DNA of 8,170 nt from an uncultured Paracoccaceae bacterium (GTDB lineage Bacteria > Pseudomonadota > Alphaproteobacteria > Rhodobacterales > Rhodobacteraceae), in the NCBI GenBank assembly GCA_937927885.1, contig CALEZJ010000088.1:1-8170 (forward strand), written 5' to 3'. The notes below the pieces were generated by a model, which saw only the letters and a list, made by a program, of their open reading frames with translations, ran no database searches and was not told the DNA's origin. Below, one piece after another: positions 1-7,083 of the stretch. The number at the start of each line of letters is the position of its first letter. Position 1 is the stretch's first letter. Both the position numbers and the translations under genes were made by a program.

Positions 1-350
1 CCGCCGATCTGCCCATTGTGCATGAAGACCCAGCGGCCCACGGCAAACGGATGGCAATTGTTGCGGCTGGTCGCGGTGCCGGTCGAGGCGCGCACATGCG
101 CAAGAAACAGTGGCGAGCGGACCTGCGCGGTGATCGCCCGCAGGTTGGGGTCGGACCAGGCGGGCAGGATATCGCGATACAGGCCCGGTTCCTCGCGCTC
201 GCCATACCAGGCGATGCCGAACCCGTCGGCGTTGATCGCCGAGGAACATTGCGTGGCGCAATGGCTCTGGCGGATCAGCGAATGGCCCGGTCGGCTGACG
301 ATATCTTCGAGAAAGATCGGTTTCCCGATATAGGCGGCCCAACGGCACAT
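1..350 (-). CDS. class II glutamine amidotransferase, N-terminal part (runs off the left edge)
   Basis: The reverse strand encodes 116 complete residues from an ATG at 350, with the 3' end outside the window. The product begins Met-Cys-Arg-Trp; removing Met would expose Cys2, the N-terminal nucleophile of class II (Ntn-type) glutamine amidotransferases, which hydrolyse glutamine to supply ammonia. Other family marks are NADGFGIAWYG (40-50), RSPLFLAHVRAST (78-90), NCHPF (98-102) and HNG (111-113). The pattern resembles the stand-alone YafJ/EgtC-like group rather than GlmS, PurF or GltB, which carry large extra domains. True substrate unknown. A GGAG lies 8 bases before the ATG. It is in the same orientation as alaS and the DUF1330 gene but separated from the latter by about 250 bp, so it may have its own promoter; a weak -10-like TACACT is seen at 421-426 without a convincing -35. 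Confidence 0.88.
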   Translation of the reverse strand, partial: MCRWAAYIGKPIFLEDIVSRPGHSLIRQSHCATQCSSAINADGFGIAWYGEREEPGLYRDILPAWSDPNLRAITAQVRSPLFLAHVRASTGTATSRNNCHPFAVGRWVFMHNGQIG

Positions 351-434
351 CACGCGACTCCGGTTCCTGGGGCGGCTTCCTGGCACGGCTGGGCGCCGCA
401 GCCCCGAGTTTGGTCGCAAAAGTGTAACACGGGG

Positions 435-581
435 TTAACCGCGCTTGCCAGAGGGAGCCTTTGGGGTGGCGCGCGACAGGGCATCACGCCCTTGTTGCGC
501 GCGCGTGACCATGCTCTCGCCATCGCCATACCGGTCAATGGCGGTTCTCCGGCGTTGCCAGCGGGCCAGGTCCACGAGCAC
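435..581 (-). CDS. doubtful small open frame after the DUF1330 gene
   Basis: A 48-residue frame from GTG (581) to TAA (437-435); a second GTG at 575 is also possible. The product is very basic and polar, rich in Arg, Gln and Ser, with no membrane segment and no domain I recognise. It lies in the same frame as the DUF1330 gene directly after its TGA, so 55 sense codons follow that stop before TAA. Codon third positions are mostly G or C, as in a translated frame, but in DNA this GC-rich an open frame of this length can arise by chance. No Shine-Dalgarno sequence is seen before either GTG. It could be a small gene, a former C-terminal extension, or noise. Confidence 0.15.
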   Translation of the reverse strand: MLVDLARWQRRRTAIDRYGDGESMVTRAQQGRDALSRATPKAPSGKRG

Positions 582-602
582 GTCGGACGAGGGGACGCCC
601 GC

Positions 603-905
603 TCAGAGGCTGGCGTCGTCCACCAGTTCGACGATCACAAGGTCGCGGACCGATGCGCCGCGCGCATGGTCAAGCGCCGCCTGGTATTCTGGCGATCGAT
701 AGCAGGCCTCGGCGGCCTCGAGCGACGGAAAGACGCTCACGACATGGCGGGCGCGATCAGCCCCTTCGAGCGTGACATAGCGCGCGGCGCGGGCAATGAA
801 CTTGCCGCCATGTGCCGCAATCGCCGGCCCAGCGAGCGCGGCGTAGCGGCCATAGGCCTCTGCATCGGTGACCTCGACATGCGCGATCCAGAGGGCCTTC
901 TTCAT
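603..905 (-). CDS. DUF1330 family protein
   Basis: A 100-residue protein that I assign to the DUF1330 family (PF07045), small cytosolic proteins with a dimeric ferredoxin-like alpha/beta fold and no settled biochemical role. Visible family features are an opening beta strand and [21 protein letters not shown] (about residues 14-34), then [27 protein letters not shown] (59-85) and a closing strand DLVIVELVD. Length is normal for the family. Its ATG overlaps the alaS stop as ATGA (902-905), so the two are almost certainly co-transcribed and translationally coupled; a G-rich stretch inside the end of alaS can serve as ribosome site. No link to tRNA charging is implied by the sequence itself. No terminator with a T-run is visible after it. 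Confidence 0.85.
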   Translation of the reverse strand: MKKALWIAHVEVTDAEAYGRYAALAGPAIAAHGGKFIARAARYVTLEGADRARHVVSVFPSLEAAEACYRSPEYQAALDHARGASVRDLVIVELVDDASL

Positions 906-3559
906 TTCAGCCCCCCGATCAGCCCTTCGGCCGCCGCGATGGCCGCAGGCGCCCCGGCGATGTCGGCGCCTCCCCCTTGCGCAAAGTCCGGTCGCCCGCC
1001 GCCACCCTTGCCTCCGAGGGCGACGACCGCGGCCTTGAGCAGGTCAACCGCCGACAGTCGCGCGGTCAAGTCCGCCGTGACGCCCGCCGCCACCGCCGGT
1101 TTCGCGCCGGTGTCGGCAATCAGCAGCACGGCGCCCGAGCCAAGCCGGTCCTTGAGCGCGTCGACCATCGCCGCCAGATCCTTGCCGGAAACCCCGGTCA
1201 GAACCTGAGCGACCAGCTTGATCCCGTTGATCTCCTTCGCCTCGACACCACCGCGGCCGGTACCGCCCATGGCCAGGTCGCGCTTCAGTTGCGCAACCTC
1301 GTTGGCCAGCGCGCGGCGCTCCTCGGCCAGCGCGCGCACGCGCTCGACCACGTCGGCAACCGGGGCCTTCAGAATGCCCGCCACCTCGGCCAGTCGCGCA
1401 TCCATCGCGCGCAGATGCGATAGCGCGGCTTCGCCGGTCAGGGCCTCGATCCGGCGAACCCCAGCGGACGAGGCGCTGTCGCCGAGGAGCACGAAGGCAC
1501 CGATATCTCCGGTGCGCGCGACATGCGTACCACCGCAGAGTTCCAGCGAATAGGTGTTGGCGTCCGCGCCCTTGCCGGACCCGGCAAGGGTGCCCATCGA
1601 GACAACCCGAACCTCGTCCCCGTATTTCTCGCCAAAGAGGGCCTGAGCGCCCAGGGCGCGGGCGTCATCGGGCGTCATGATGCGGGTGTCGACGGCGCTG
1701 TTCTGCCGGATGAAGGCATTCACCTCGGCCTCGACCTGCACCGCTTCACCCGCACTCAATGCCTTGGAATGGCTGAAATCGAACCGCAACCGGTCAGGCG
1801 CGTTCAGGCTGCCCTTCTGCGCCACATGATCGCCCAGCGCGCGCCGCAGCGCCTCGTGCAGGAGGTGGGTCGCCGAATGGTTGGCGCGAATCGCGCCGCG
1901 GCGGCTGTGGTCCACCTCCAGCTTGACCGGTTGCCCCTTGCGCAGACTGCCCACGGCGATGTCGGTCATATGCGCAAAGACACCGTTCATCTTTCGCGTG
2001 TCGGTGACGCGGGCCTCGCCGCCGTCCCAGCGCAGCCAACCGGTATCACCGACCTGACCGCCCGATTCCGCGTAGAAGGGCGTCTGGTTGACGACCACGG
2101 CCACGGAGCCGGTTGCCAGGTCGGTCAATGCCTCGCCCTGGACCAGCGCCAGCACCTGACCCTCGGCGGTTTCGGTGTCATAGCCGAGGAATTCGGTGCT
2201 GCCGTGCTTGTCGGCAAGTTCGAACCAGATCGCCGTGTTCGAAGCCTCGCCCGAGCCGGCCCAAGAGGCGCGCGCCTTGGCCTTTTGTTCGGCCATAGCG
2301 GCGTCAAAGCCCTTGGTATCGACCCCCCGGCCCTTCTCGCGCAGGGCATCCTGCGTCAGGTCCAGCGGGAAACCATAGGTGTCATAGAGCCGGAAGGCCG
2401 CTTCGCCGGGAAGTTCACTGCCATCCGGGATGCGGGCCAGTTCGGCGTCGAGCAATTTCAATCCCCGGTCCAGCGTGGTGCGGAAACGGGTTTCCTCCAG
2501 CTTCAGCGTTTCCGAGATCAGCGCTTCGGCCCGCTTGAGTTCGGTGTAATGCCCGCCCATGGCACGCACCAGCGCCGGCACCAGCCTGTGCATCACCGGG
2601 TCCTGCGCGCCCAGCATGTGCGCATGACGCATCGCGCGGCGCATGATGCGGCGCAACACATAGCCGCGCCCCTCGTTCGAGGGCATGACGCCGTCTGCGA
2701 TCAGGAACGCGGTCGAACGCAGGTGGTCGGCGATGACACGGTGATGCGTCTTGCCGCGACCGTCCGGGTCGCCGTCGGTCAGGTTCGCGCTGGCCTCGAT
2801 CAACCCCCGCATCACATCGGTGTCGTAATTGTCGTGCTTGCCCTGCAAGAGGGCGCCGATCCGCTCCAGCCCCATGCCGGTGTCGATCGACTGGCGCGGC
2901 AGGTCGATCAGGCGGCCGTCATCCAGTTGTTCATTCTGCATGAACACGAGGTTCCAGATCTCGATGAAGCGGTCGCCGTCCTCGTCGGCGCTGCCGGGAG
3001 GGCCGCCCCAGATATGGTCGCCGTGGTCATAGAAAATCTCGGTGCAGGGTCCGCAGGGACCCGTCGGCCCCATGCGCCAGAAATTGTCATCGGTCTTGAT
3101 GCGGATGATGCGGTCTTCCGGCAAGCCGGCAACCTTTTTCCAGATCCCCGCCGCCTCGTCGTCCGTGTGATAGACAGTGACCAGAAGGCGGCTCTTGTCG
3201 ATGCCGAAATCCTTGGTCAGCAATTCCCAGGCAAAGGGGATCGCATCCGACTTGAAGTAATTGCCAAAGCTGAAATTGCCCAGCATTTCAAAGAAGGTGT
3301 GGTGGCGCGCCGTATAGCCGACGTTGTCGAGGTCATTGTGCTTGCCGCCCGCGCGCACGCATTTCTGCGCCGTCGTCGCGCGGTTGTAGTCGCGGTGTTC
3401 GAGCCCGGTGAAGACATTCTTGAACTGCACCATGCCCGAGTTGGTGAACATCAGCGTCGGGTCGTTGCGCGGCACCAGGGGCGAACTGTCCACCACGGCA
3501 TGGCCCTGGCGGCGGAAGTAGTCGAGGAAGGTCGAGCGGATGTCGTTGAGGCTTGCCAT
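902..3559 (-). CDS. alaS: alanine--tRNA ligase
   Basis: An 885-residue class II aminoacyl-tRNA synthetase that attaches alanine to tRNA-Ala in the cytosol; about the usual length. The chosen start gives [15 protein letters not shown], the standard AlaRS opening; an in-frame ATG 81 bases upstream would add an unrelated Arg/Pro-rich tail and is rejected. Catalytic domain: motif 2 region with [17 protein letters not shown] near residues 86-102, and GMGLER (motif 3) near 228-233. Editing domain: HSATH near 561-565 and CGGTH near 675-679, the His/His/Cys/His metal site that clears Ser- and Gly-tRNA. C-terminal domain: [16 protein letters not shown] close to the end. All key residues are present, so it should be active. 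It lies 113 bp downstream of recA with no clear terminator between, and overlaps the next gene by four bases. AAGGG about 14 bases upstream is a modest ribosome site. Confidence 0.98.
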   Translation of the reverse strand: MASLNDIRSTFLDYFRRQGHAVVDSSPLVPRNDPTLMFTNSGMVQFKNVFTGLEHRDYNRATTAQKCVRAGGKHNDLDNVGYTARHHTFFEMLGNFSFGNYFKSDAIPFAWELLTKDFGIDKSRLLVTVYHTDDEAAGIWKKVAGLPEDRIIRIKTDDNFWRMGPTGPCGPCTEIFYDHGDHIWGGPPGSADEDGDRFIEIWNLVFMQNEQLDDGRLIDLPRQSIDTGMGLERIGALLQGKHDNYDTDVMRGLIEASANLTDGDPDGRGKTHHRVIADHLRSTAFLIADGVMPSNEGRGYVLRRIMRRAMRHAHMLGAQDPVMHRLVPALVRAMGGHYTELKRAEALISETLKLEETRFRTTLDRGLKLLDAELARIPDGSELPGEAAFRLYDTYGFPLDLTQDALREKGRGVDTKGFDAAMAEQKAKARASWAGSGEASNTAIWFELADKHGSTEFLGYDTETAEGQVLALVQGEALTDLATGSVAVVVNQTPFYAESGGQVGDTGWLRWDGGEARVTDTRKMNGVFAHMTDIAVGSLRKGQPVKLEVDHSRRGAIRANHSATHLLHEALRRALGDHVAQKGSLNAPDRLRFDFSHSKALSAGEAVQVEAEVNAFIRQNSAVDTRIMTPDDARALGAQALFGEKYGDEVRVVSMGTLAGSGKGADANTYSLELCGGTHVARTGDIGAFVLLGDSASSAGVRRIEALTGEAALSHLRAMDARLAEVAGILKAPVADVVERVRALAEERRALANEVAQLKRDLAMGGTGRGGVEAKEINGIKLVAQVLTGVSGKDLAAMVDALKDRLGSGAVLLIADTGAKPAVAAGVTADLTARLSAVDLLKAAVVALGGKGGGGRPDFAQGGGADIAGAPAAIAAAEGLIGGLK

Positions 3560-3617
3560 CGGTGCGGGGGCCCTTGCGCGAGTGGGGTGTCGCGCGACTT
3601 CTAGAGGAATTCCGTGC

Positions 3618-3657
3618 GCGGGTCCAAGGGCGAATTGCACCGAGGACCCGCCGGGTC
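3618..3657 (-). other. overlapping inverted repeats in the alaS leader
   Basis: In the recA-alaS gap, GCGGGTCC (3618-3625) is a perfect inverted repeat of GGACCCGC (3644-3651), and the same GACCCG (3645-3650) also pairs with CGGGTC (3652-3657). In the alaS transcript these give two mutually exclusive pairings, a long-loop 8-bp stem or a short stem limited by its small loop. No U-run follows, so this is not a standard terminator. Function unproven. Confidence 0.3.
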
Positions 3658-3672
3658 ATCCCGTCCGCCGTG

Positions 3673-4740
3673 TCACTCCTCGACCATCTGGCTCTCTTCG
3701 GCACTCATGTGGAAATCGAGGCCGTTGGCGGCGCGGATCTTGTCCTCGATATCCAGCGCGATGCCCGGATTGGCCTTGAGATAGGCCTTGGCATTCTCGC
3801 GTCCCTGACCGATTCGCTCGTCGGCGTAGGAATACCAGGCACCCGATTTCTCGACGACACCGGCCTTGACGCCGATGTCCAGCAATTCGCCGGTCTTCGA
3901 AATGCCGTCGCCATACATGATGTCGAACTCGACCTGCTTGAAGGGCGGGGCAACCTTGTTCTTGACCACCTTGACACGGGTCTGGTTGCCGACAACCTCG
4001 TCACGATCCTTGATCGAGCCGATGCGACGGATGTCGAGCCGCACCGAGGCATAGAATTTCAAGGCATTCCCGCCGGTTGTGGTTTCCGGCGATCCGAACA
4101 TGACGCCGATCTTCATGCGGATCTGGTTGATGAAGATCACCATGCAGTTCGACCGCGCGATCGAGCCGGTCAGCTTGCGCATCGCCTGGCTCATCAGCCG
4201 GGCATGCACGCCGACGTTCGAATCACCCATGTCGCCCTCGAGCTCGGCCTTTGGCGTCAGCGCTGCGACAGAGTCGACGACCACCACGCTGACCGCGCCC
4301 GAGCGCACCAGCGTGTCGACAATCTCGAGCGCCTGCTCGCCCGTGTCGGGCTGCGAGATCAGCAGGTCCTCGAGCTTTACGCCCAGACGCTTGGCGTATT
4401 GGGGATCAAGCGCATGCTCGGCGTCGACAAAGGCGCAGATCCCACCCTTTTTCTGTTCTTCGGCAATGACATGCAGCGTGAGCGTGGTCTTTCCCGAGCT
4501 TTCGGGCCCGTAGATCTCGATGATGCGCCCCTTGGGCAAGCCGCCGATACCCAAGGCGATGTCGAGGCCCAGCGAGCCGGTCGACGTCGATTCGATCTCG
4601 GCCACGGGATTGTCCGCCCCCAGCCGCATGATCGACCCCTTGCCAAATTGGCGTTCGATCTGCGCGAGGGCGGAATCGAGGGCCTTCTGCTTGTCCTGTG
4701 CGCGTCGGTCGGTCATGTCGAGAAGGCTCGCGGTTGCCAT
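3673..4740 (-). CDS. recA: recombinase RecA
   Basis: A 355-residue RecA, the ATP-dependent strand-exchange protein that also acts as co-protease for LexA self-cleavage in the SOS response. Features in order: N-terminal polymerisation helix with [20 protein letters not shown] (residues 19-38), Walker A GPESSGKT (78-85), Walker B VVVVDS (152-157), DNA-binding loop L1 around [10 protein letters not shown] (168-177), and loop L2 within [20 protein letters not shown] (205-224). The C-terminus ends in an acidic tail (AEESQMVEE), as in most bacterial RecA. Length and motifs are complete. AAAGGA lies about ten bases before the ATG. Upstream are a readable promoter and two LexA boxes, so regulation by LexA is expected. 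alaS follows 113 bp downstream on the same strand. Confidence 0.99.
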   Translation of the reverse strand: MATASLLDMTDRRAQDKQKALDSALAQIERQFGKGSIMRLGADNPVAEIESTSTGSLGLDIALGIGGLPKGRIIEIYGPESSGKTTLTLHVIAEEQKKGGICAFVDAEHALDPQYAKRLGVKLEDLLISQPDTGEQALEIVDTLVRSGAVSVVVVDSVAALTPKAELEGDMGDSNVGVHARLMSQAMRKLTGSIARSNCMVIFINQIRMKIGVMFGSPETTTGGNALKFYASVRLDIRRIGSIKDRDEVVGNQTRVKVVKNKVAPPFKQVEFDIMYGDGISKTGELLDIGVKAGVVEKSGAWYSYADERIGQGRENAKAYLKANPGIALDIEDKIRAANGLDFHMSAEESQMVEE

Positions 4741-4791
4741 GCGTTCTATCCTTTATTTCACAGCCTGTTCGGGGCGGCAATGCAGCGTCGT

Positions 4792-4806
4792 GTTCATACT
4801 ATGTTC
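4792..4806 (-). promoter_or_regulatory. LexA box 1 of recA (GTTC-N7-GTTC type)
   Basis: GTTCATACTATGTTC on the plus strand is a perfect GTTC-N7-GTTC direct repeat, the known LexA operator of Rhodobacter-type alphaproteobacteria. It covers the proposed -10 of recA, about 50 bases before the ATG, the expected place for SOS repression. Confidence 0.85.
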
Positions 4807-4824
4807 ATATATGGGCCTGAACAA
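4796..4824 (-). promoter_or_regulatory. probable recA promoter
   Basis: Reading toward recA, TTGTTC (at 4824-4819) and TAGTAT (at 4801-4796) are separated by exactly 17 bases and match the sigma-70 -35 and -10 consensus at 3/6 and 4/6 positions. Transcription would start near 4789, leaving a leader of about 50 bases. The -35 lies inside the distal LexA box and the -10 inside the proximal one, which supports the assignment. Other -35/-10 pairings in this AT-rich patch are possible. Confidence 0.5.
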
Positions 4825-4833
4825 TGCAAGAAC
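4819..4833 (-). promoter_or_regulatory. LexA box 2 of recA, inverted relative to box 1
   Basis: On the minus strand this reads GTTCTTGCATTGTTC, a second perfect GTTC-N7-GTTC. It overlaps the proposed -35 of recA. It is in the opposite orientation to box 1, with 12 bases between boxes and a 27-bp centre-to-centre distance, making a large dyad over the promoter. Confidence 0.7.
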
Positions 4834-4913
4834 AAAACGCAGGTTCTCCCTGAATGCAGCAAAGCCGCAAAGGGTTAAGGAAAGGTTCACACACGATGAG
4901 GGCTGGCGGGGAT

Positions 4914-4987
4914 TGGAGCGGGCGGCGGGAATCGAACCCGCGTCTCTTGCTTGGAAGGCAAGGGTCTTACCATTACACAACGCCCGC
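4914..4987 (-). tRNA. tRNA-Gly (anticodon TCC)
   Basis: A complete 74-base tRNA with encoded CCA. The acceptor stem pairs GCGGGCG (5' end at 4987) with CGCCCGC, followed by discriminator T and CCA. The anticodon stem CTTGC/GCAAG closes a seven-base loop CTTCCAA with anticodon TCC (4955-4953), reading GGA and GGG codons. The T arm contains GGGTTCGATTCCC and the D loop contains AATGGTAA. It points toward recA, 173 bp upstream of it, and is divergent from the aminotransferase gene. No integrase or duplicated 3' end is seen nearby, so there is no sign that it is used as an integration site. Confidence 0.97.
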
Positions 4988-4996
4988 GCACTGGGG

Positions 4997-5015
4997 GTGC
5001 AATAGCGCCTTGCAC
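4997..5015. repeat. GTGCAA-N7-TTGCAC inverted repeat
   Basis: A perfect 6-bp inverted repeat with a 7-base spacer lies between the divergent tRNA-Gly and aminotransferase genes. Related TGCA-containing dyads follow at 5035-5049 (GTGCA-N5-TGCAC) and 5054-5063 (TGTTGCAACA). The shape is that of a dimeric regulator site, but I cannot name a family. Confidence 0.35.
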
Positions 5016-5027
5016 GGTCAAGGGCAA
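4999..5027 (-). promoter_or_regulatory. possible tRNA-Gly promoter
   Basis: Reading toward the tRNA, TTGCCC (5027-5022) and TATTGC (5004-4999) are 17 bases apart, with the -10 ending 11 bases before the mature 5' end. Matches to consensus are partial. The -10 falls inside a GTGCAA-N7-TTGCAC dyad. Confidence 0.35.
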
Positions 5028-5055
5028 GCGGCCCGTGCACCGCCTGCACATCATG

Positions 5056-5084
5056 TTGCAACACGCGGCCAGCCGCCCTAGGGT
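5056..5084 (+). promoter_or_regulatory. possible promoter of the aminotransferase operon
   Basis: TTGCAA (5056-5061) and TAGGGT (5079-5084) are 17 bases apart, placing a start near 5091 and a leader of about 22 bases containing the AGGAGG. The -35 is a 4/6 match and the -10 only 3/6. The -35 lies inside the TGTTGCAACA palindrome. Confidence 0.3.
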
Positions 5085-5112
5085 CACAGGCTCGATCTTC
5101 AGGAGGCGCCTC

Positions 5113-6249
5113 ATGCCCGGTTCCGTTTCCCTGCCGCACGCGTCCGTCGACCCGGAGGGACTGCAGGAATTCTCGGTCGTCTTTACCGACCGTTCTCTCA
5201 ACCACATGTCACAGCGCTTTCAGACCGTCATGCGCGACATATCGGCCCTGCTGTGCGAGGTTTACGGCGGGACCTCGCTGGCGCTGGTTCCCGGTGGCGG
5301 GACCTTTGCCATGGAATCGGTGGCGCGGCAGTTCGCGCGGGGCAAGGCTCTGGTGGTGCGCAACGGATTGTTCAGCTTTCGCTGGAGCGCGATCTTCGAT
5401 GCGGGCCACCTGAACGAGGGGGCGAGCGTGCTGATGGCGCGACCGACCGGCAACGGCGCGCAGGCTCCTTACGCCCCCGCCCCGATCGACGAGGTGGTCG
5501 CGCGCATCCGTGCCGACGCGCCGCAGGCGGTCTTTGCACCGCATGTGGAAACCTCGGCCGGCATGATGCTGCCCGATGGCTACATCGCCGCCATGGCCGA
5601 GGCAGCCCATTCGGTCGGTGCGTTGCTGGTGCTCGATTGCATCGCCTCGGGCGCGGCCTGGGTCGACATGCGGGCGCTCGGGGTCGATGTGCTGGTCTCG
5701 GCACCGCAAAAGGGCTGGAGCGCGTCGCCTTCGGCCGGGCTGGTGGTGATGGGACCCCGCGCAGAGGCGCGGCTGGCAGAGACCACGTCGGATTCCTTCG
5801 CGCTGGACCTGAAAAAGTGGCGCGCGATCATGGCGGCCTATGAGGGGGGCGGATACGCCTACCACGCCACTCTTCCGACGGACGCGCTGGCGGGGCTGCG
5901 CGATGCGATGCTGGAAACGCGCGCAATGGGCTTTGAGGCCGCGAAGGCCGCCCAGTTCGCGCTTGGCAACGGTGCGCGCCTGTTGCTGGCGGCCTATGGC
6001 CACCGCCCGTTGGCCGCCGACGGCTATGGCGCCCCCGGTGTCGTGGTCTGCCACACCGACCGGGCCGACCTGCAAAACGGGTCCGCCTTTGCCCTGGCCG
6101 GGTTCCAGATTGCTGCGGGCGTGCCGCTGATGGTCGGAGAAGGCCCGGAATTCCGCACGTTCCGGATCGGACTGTTCGGCCTCGACAAGCTCAAGGATGT
6201 GCCGGGCACATTGGCACGGCTGGACGCGTCCCTGAAAGCGGTCAGTTGA
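5113..6249 (+). CDS. class V PLP-dependent aminotransferase (alanine/serine-glyoxylate type)
   Basis: A 378-residue fold-type I, class V aminotransferase. The start is fixed by a perfect AGGAGG at 5101-5106, six bases before the ATG; a longer in-frame ORF would begin inside the tRNA gene and is rejected. Visible marks: FTDRSLNHMSQRFQTVM (24-40), a glycine-rich cofactor phosphate loop PGGGTFAMESV (60-70), HVETSAGM (144-151), the Asp that contacts the pyridine nitrogen in LVLDCIASG (172-180, Asp175), and the Schiff-base lysine in SAPQKGWSASPSAGL (196-210, Lys200). This is the alanine-glyoxylate / serine-pyruvate / 2-aminoethylphosphonate-pyruvate group; the exact amino donor cannot be read from the sequence, and the nearby genes give no phosphonate context. 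The EamA transporter gene starts three bases after its stop, so both are likely one operon. Confidence 0.9.
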   Translation: MPGSVSLPHASVDPEGLQEFSVVFTDRSLNHMSQRFQTVMRDISALLCEVYGGTSLALVPGGGTFAMESVARQFARGKALVVRNGLFSFRWSAIFDAGHLNEGASVLMARPTGNGAQAPYAPAPIDEVVARIRADAPQAVFAPHVETSAGMMLPDGYIAAMAEAAHSVGALLVLDCIASGAAWVDMRALGVDVLVSAPQKGWSASPSAGLVVMGPRAEARLAETTSDSFALDLKKWRAIMAAYEGGGYAYHATLPTDALAGLRDAMLETRAMGFEAAKAAQFALGNGARLLLAAYGHRPLAADGYGAPGVVVCHTDRADLQNGSAFALAGFQIAAGVPLMVGEGPEFRTFRIGLFGLDKLKDVPGTLARLDASLKAVS

Positions 6250-6252
6250 GCC

Positions 6253-7083
6253 ATGCGCCTTGGCCTGCTGGCCGCGCTGGTCATGTCGGCCTTTGCAGCG
6301 AATTCGCTGCTGAACCGCGCGGCGGTGGGGGGCGGGCTGATCGAGGCCCTGCCGTTCTCGCTGTTGCGCGTCGCAGCCGGGGCGTTGGTGCTGGGACTAA
6401 TGGCCCGTGGCAGGCCCGGGCCGGGCAACCTGATGCCCGCGCTCTGGCTGGCGACCTATCTGATCGGTTTTTCTTTGGCTTATCAGGAACTTGACTCGGG
6501 TGTTGGGGCCCTGCTGCTGTTTGCGACGGTGCAGGTTACCATGCTGGCGGGGGCGCGTCTTGGCGGCGAGCCCCTGCCCCCGCGCCGTCTGGTCGGCGCG
6601 GCGCTGGCCCTCACGGGCCTTGGGGCGTTGCTGCTCCCCGGTACCGGCGCGGTGCCTGCCCTGGGTCCCGCCCTGCTGATGGCAGTCGCAGGCATCGGCT
6701 GGGGCCTTTATTCGCTGGCAGGGCGAACCGCCCACGACCCTTTGCGTGCGAGTGCGGCCAACTTCCTGCTGGCGACGCCGCTGGTTGCCCTGGCGACGCT
6801 GCCACTGGGGCTGGACCTCGGGCGTCCGACAATGGCGGGGATAGCTTTGGCTTTGATCAGCGGGGGGGTCACCTCGGGGCTGGCCTATGCCCTGTGGTAC
6901 GCCATCCTGCCGCACCTGGGGGCCGCGCGCGCCGCTGTCGCGCAATTGTCGGTGCCGGTCCTGGCCATCGCGGCGGGGGCGATCCTGCTGGCCGAGCCAC
7001 TGACCCTGCCCGCCGCCCTCGCTGCGACAGTGGTGCTGATCGGGGTCGCGCTGGCCAGTCTGCCATCCCGGTCCGCGCGTTAA
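6253..7083 (+). CDS. EamA/DMT family membrane transporter
   Basis: A 276-residue, very hydrophobic inner-membrane protein with about ten predicted helices (roughly 3-22, 35-51, 62-79, 83-101, 112-130, 136-156, 166-185, 193-215, 232-247 and 252-270) in two five-helix halves, the layout of the drug/metabolite transporter superfamily (EamA, PF00892). Typical marks are the short polar loop GARLGGEPLPPRRLVGAALALTG after helix 4 and LAEPLTLPAALAATVVLIGVAL at the matching place in the second half. Family members export or import amino acids and other metabolites; the substrate is unknown. The ATG lies three bases after the aminotransferase stop with no good ribosome site, so translation probably depends on coupling. 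Its TAA shares the TTAA at 7080-7083 with the stop of the convergent gene. Confidence 0.9.
   Translation: MRLGLLAALVMSAFAANSLLNRAAVGGGLIEALPFSLLRVAAGALVLGLMARGRPGPGNLMPALWLATYLIGFSLAYQELDSGVGALLLFATVQVTMLAGARLGGEPLPPRRLVGAALALTGLGALLLPGTGAVPALGPALLMAVAGIGWGLYSLAGRTAHDPLRASAANFLLATPLVALATLPLGLDLGRPTMAGIALALISGGVTSGLAYALWYAILPHLGAARAAVAQLSVPVLAIAAGAILLAEPLTLPAALAATVVLIGVALASLPSRSAR

Noticed and set aside
387..403. GGCTG-N7-CAGCC hairpin as a terminator for the alaS-DUF1330 operon
   Set aside because: The stem is only five base pairs and no T-run follows in the minus-strand direction; it also lies well past the small open frame and near the start of the next gene.
350..538. 62-codon minus-strand open frame
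   Set aside because: Its Arg/Pro/Cys-rich product looks non-coding, its end runs into the amidotransferase start, and it has no ribosome site.
1523..3604. 693-codon open frame on the plus strand
   Set aside because: It is antisense to alaS, whose full set of catalytic and editing motifs is intact on the other strand; long antisense frames are usual in GC-rich genes.
3600..3613. Adjacent XbaI and EcoRI sites (TCTAGA, GAATTC) that look like a cloning polylinker
   Set aside because: The flanking DNA is a continuous natural recA-alaS gap with no vector sequence; two six-base sites close together can occur by chance.
3553..4878. 441-codon open frame on the plus strand
   Set aside because: Antisense to recA and its promoter; no ribosome site or recognisable domain.
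4914..4987. tRNA-Gly as an integration site of a mobile element
   Set aside because: No integrase gene, no repeated tRNA 3' end and only housekeeping genes nearby.
5209..6075. 288-codon minus-strand open frame
   Set aside because: Antisense to the aminotransferase, whose PLP lysine and other motifs are clear.
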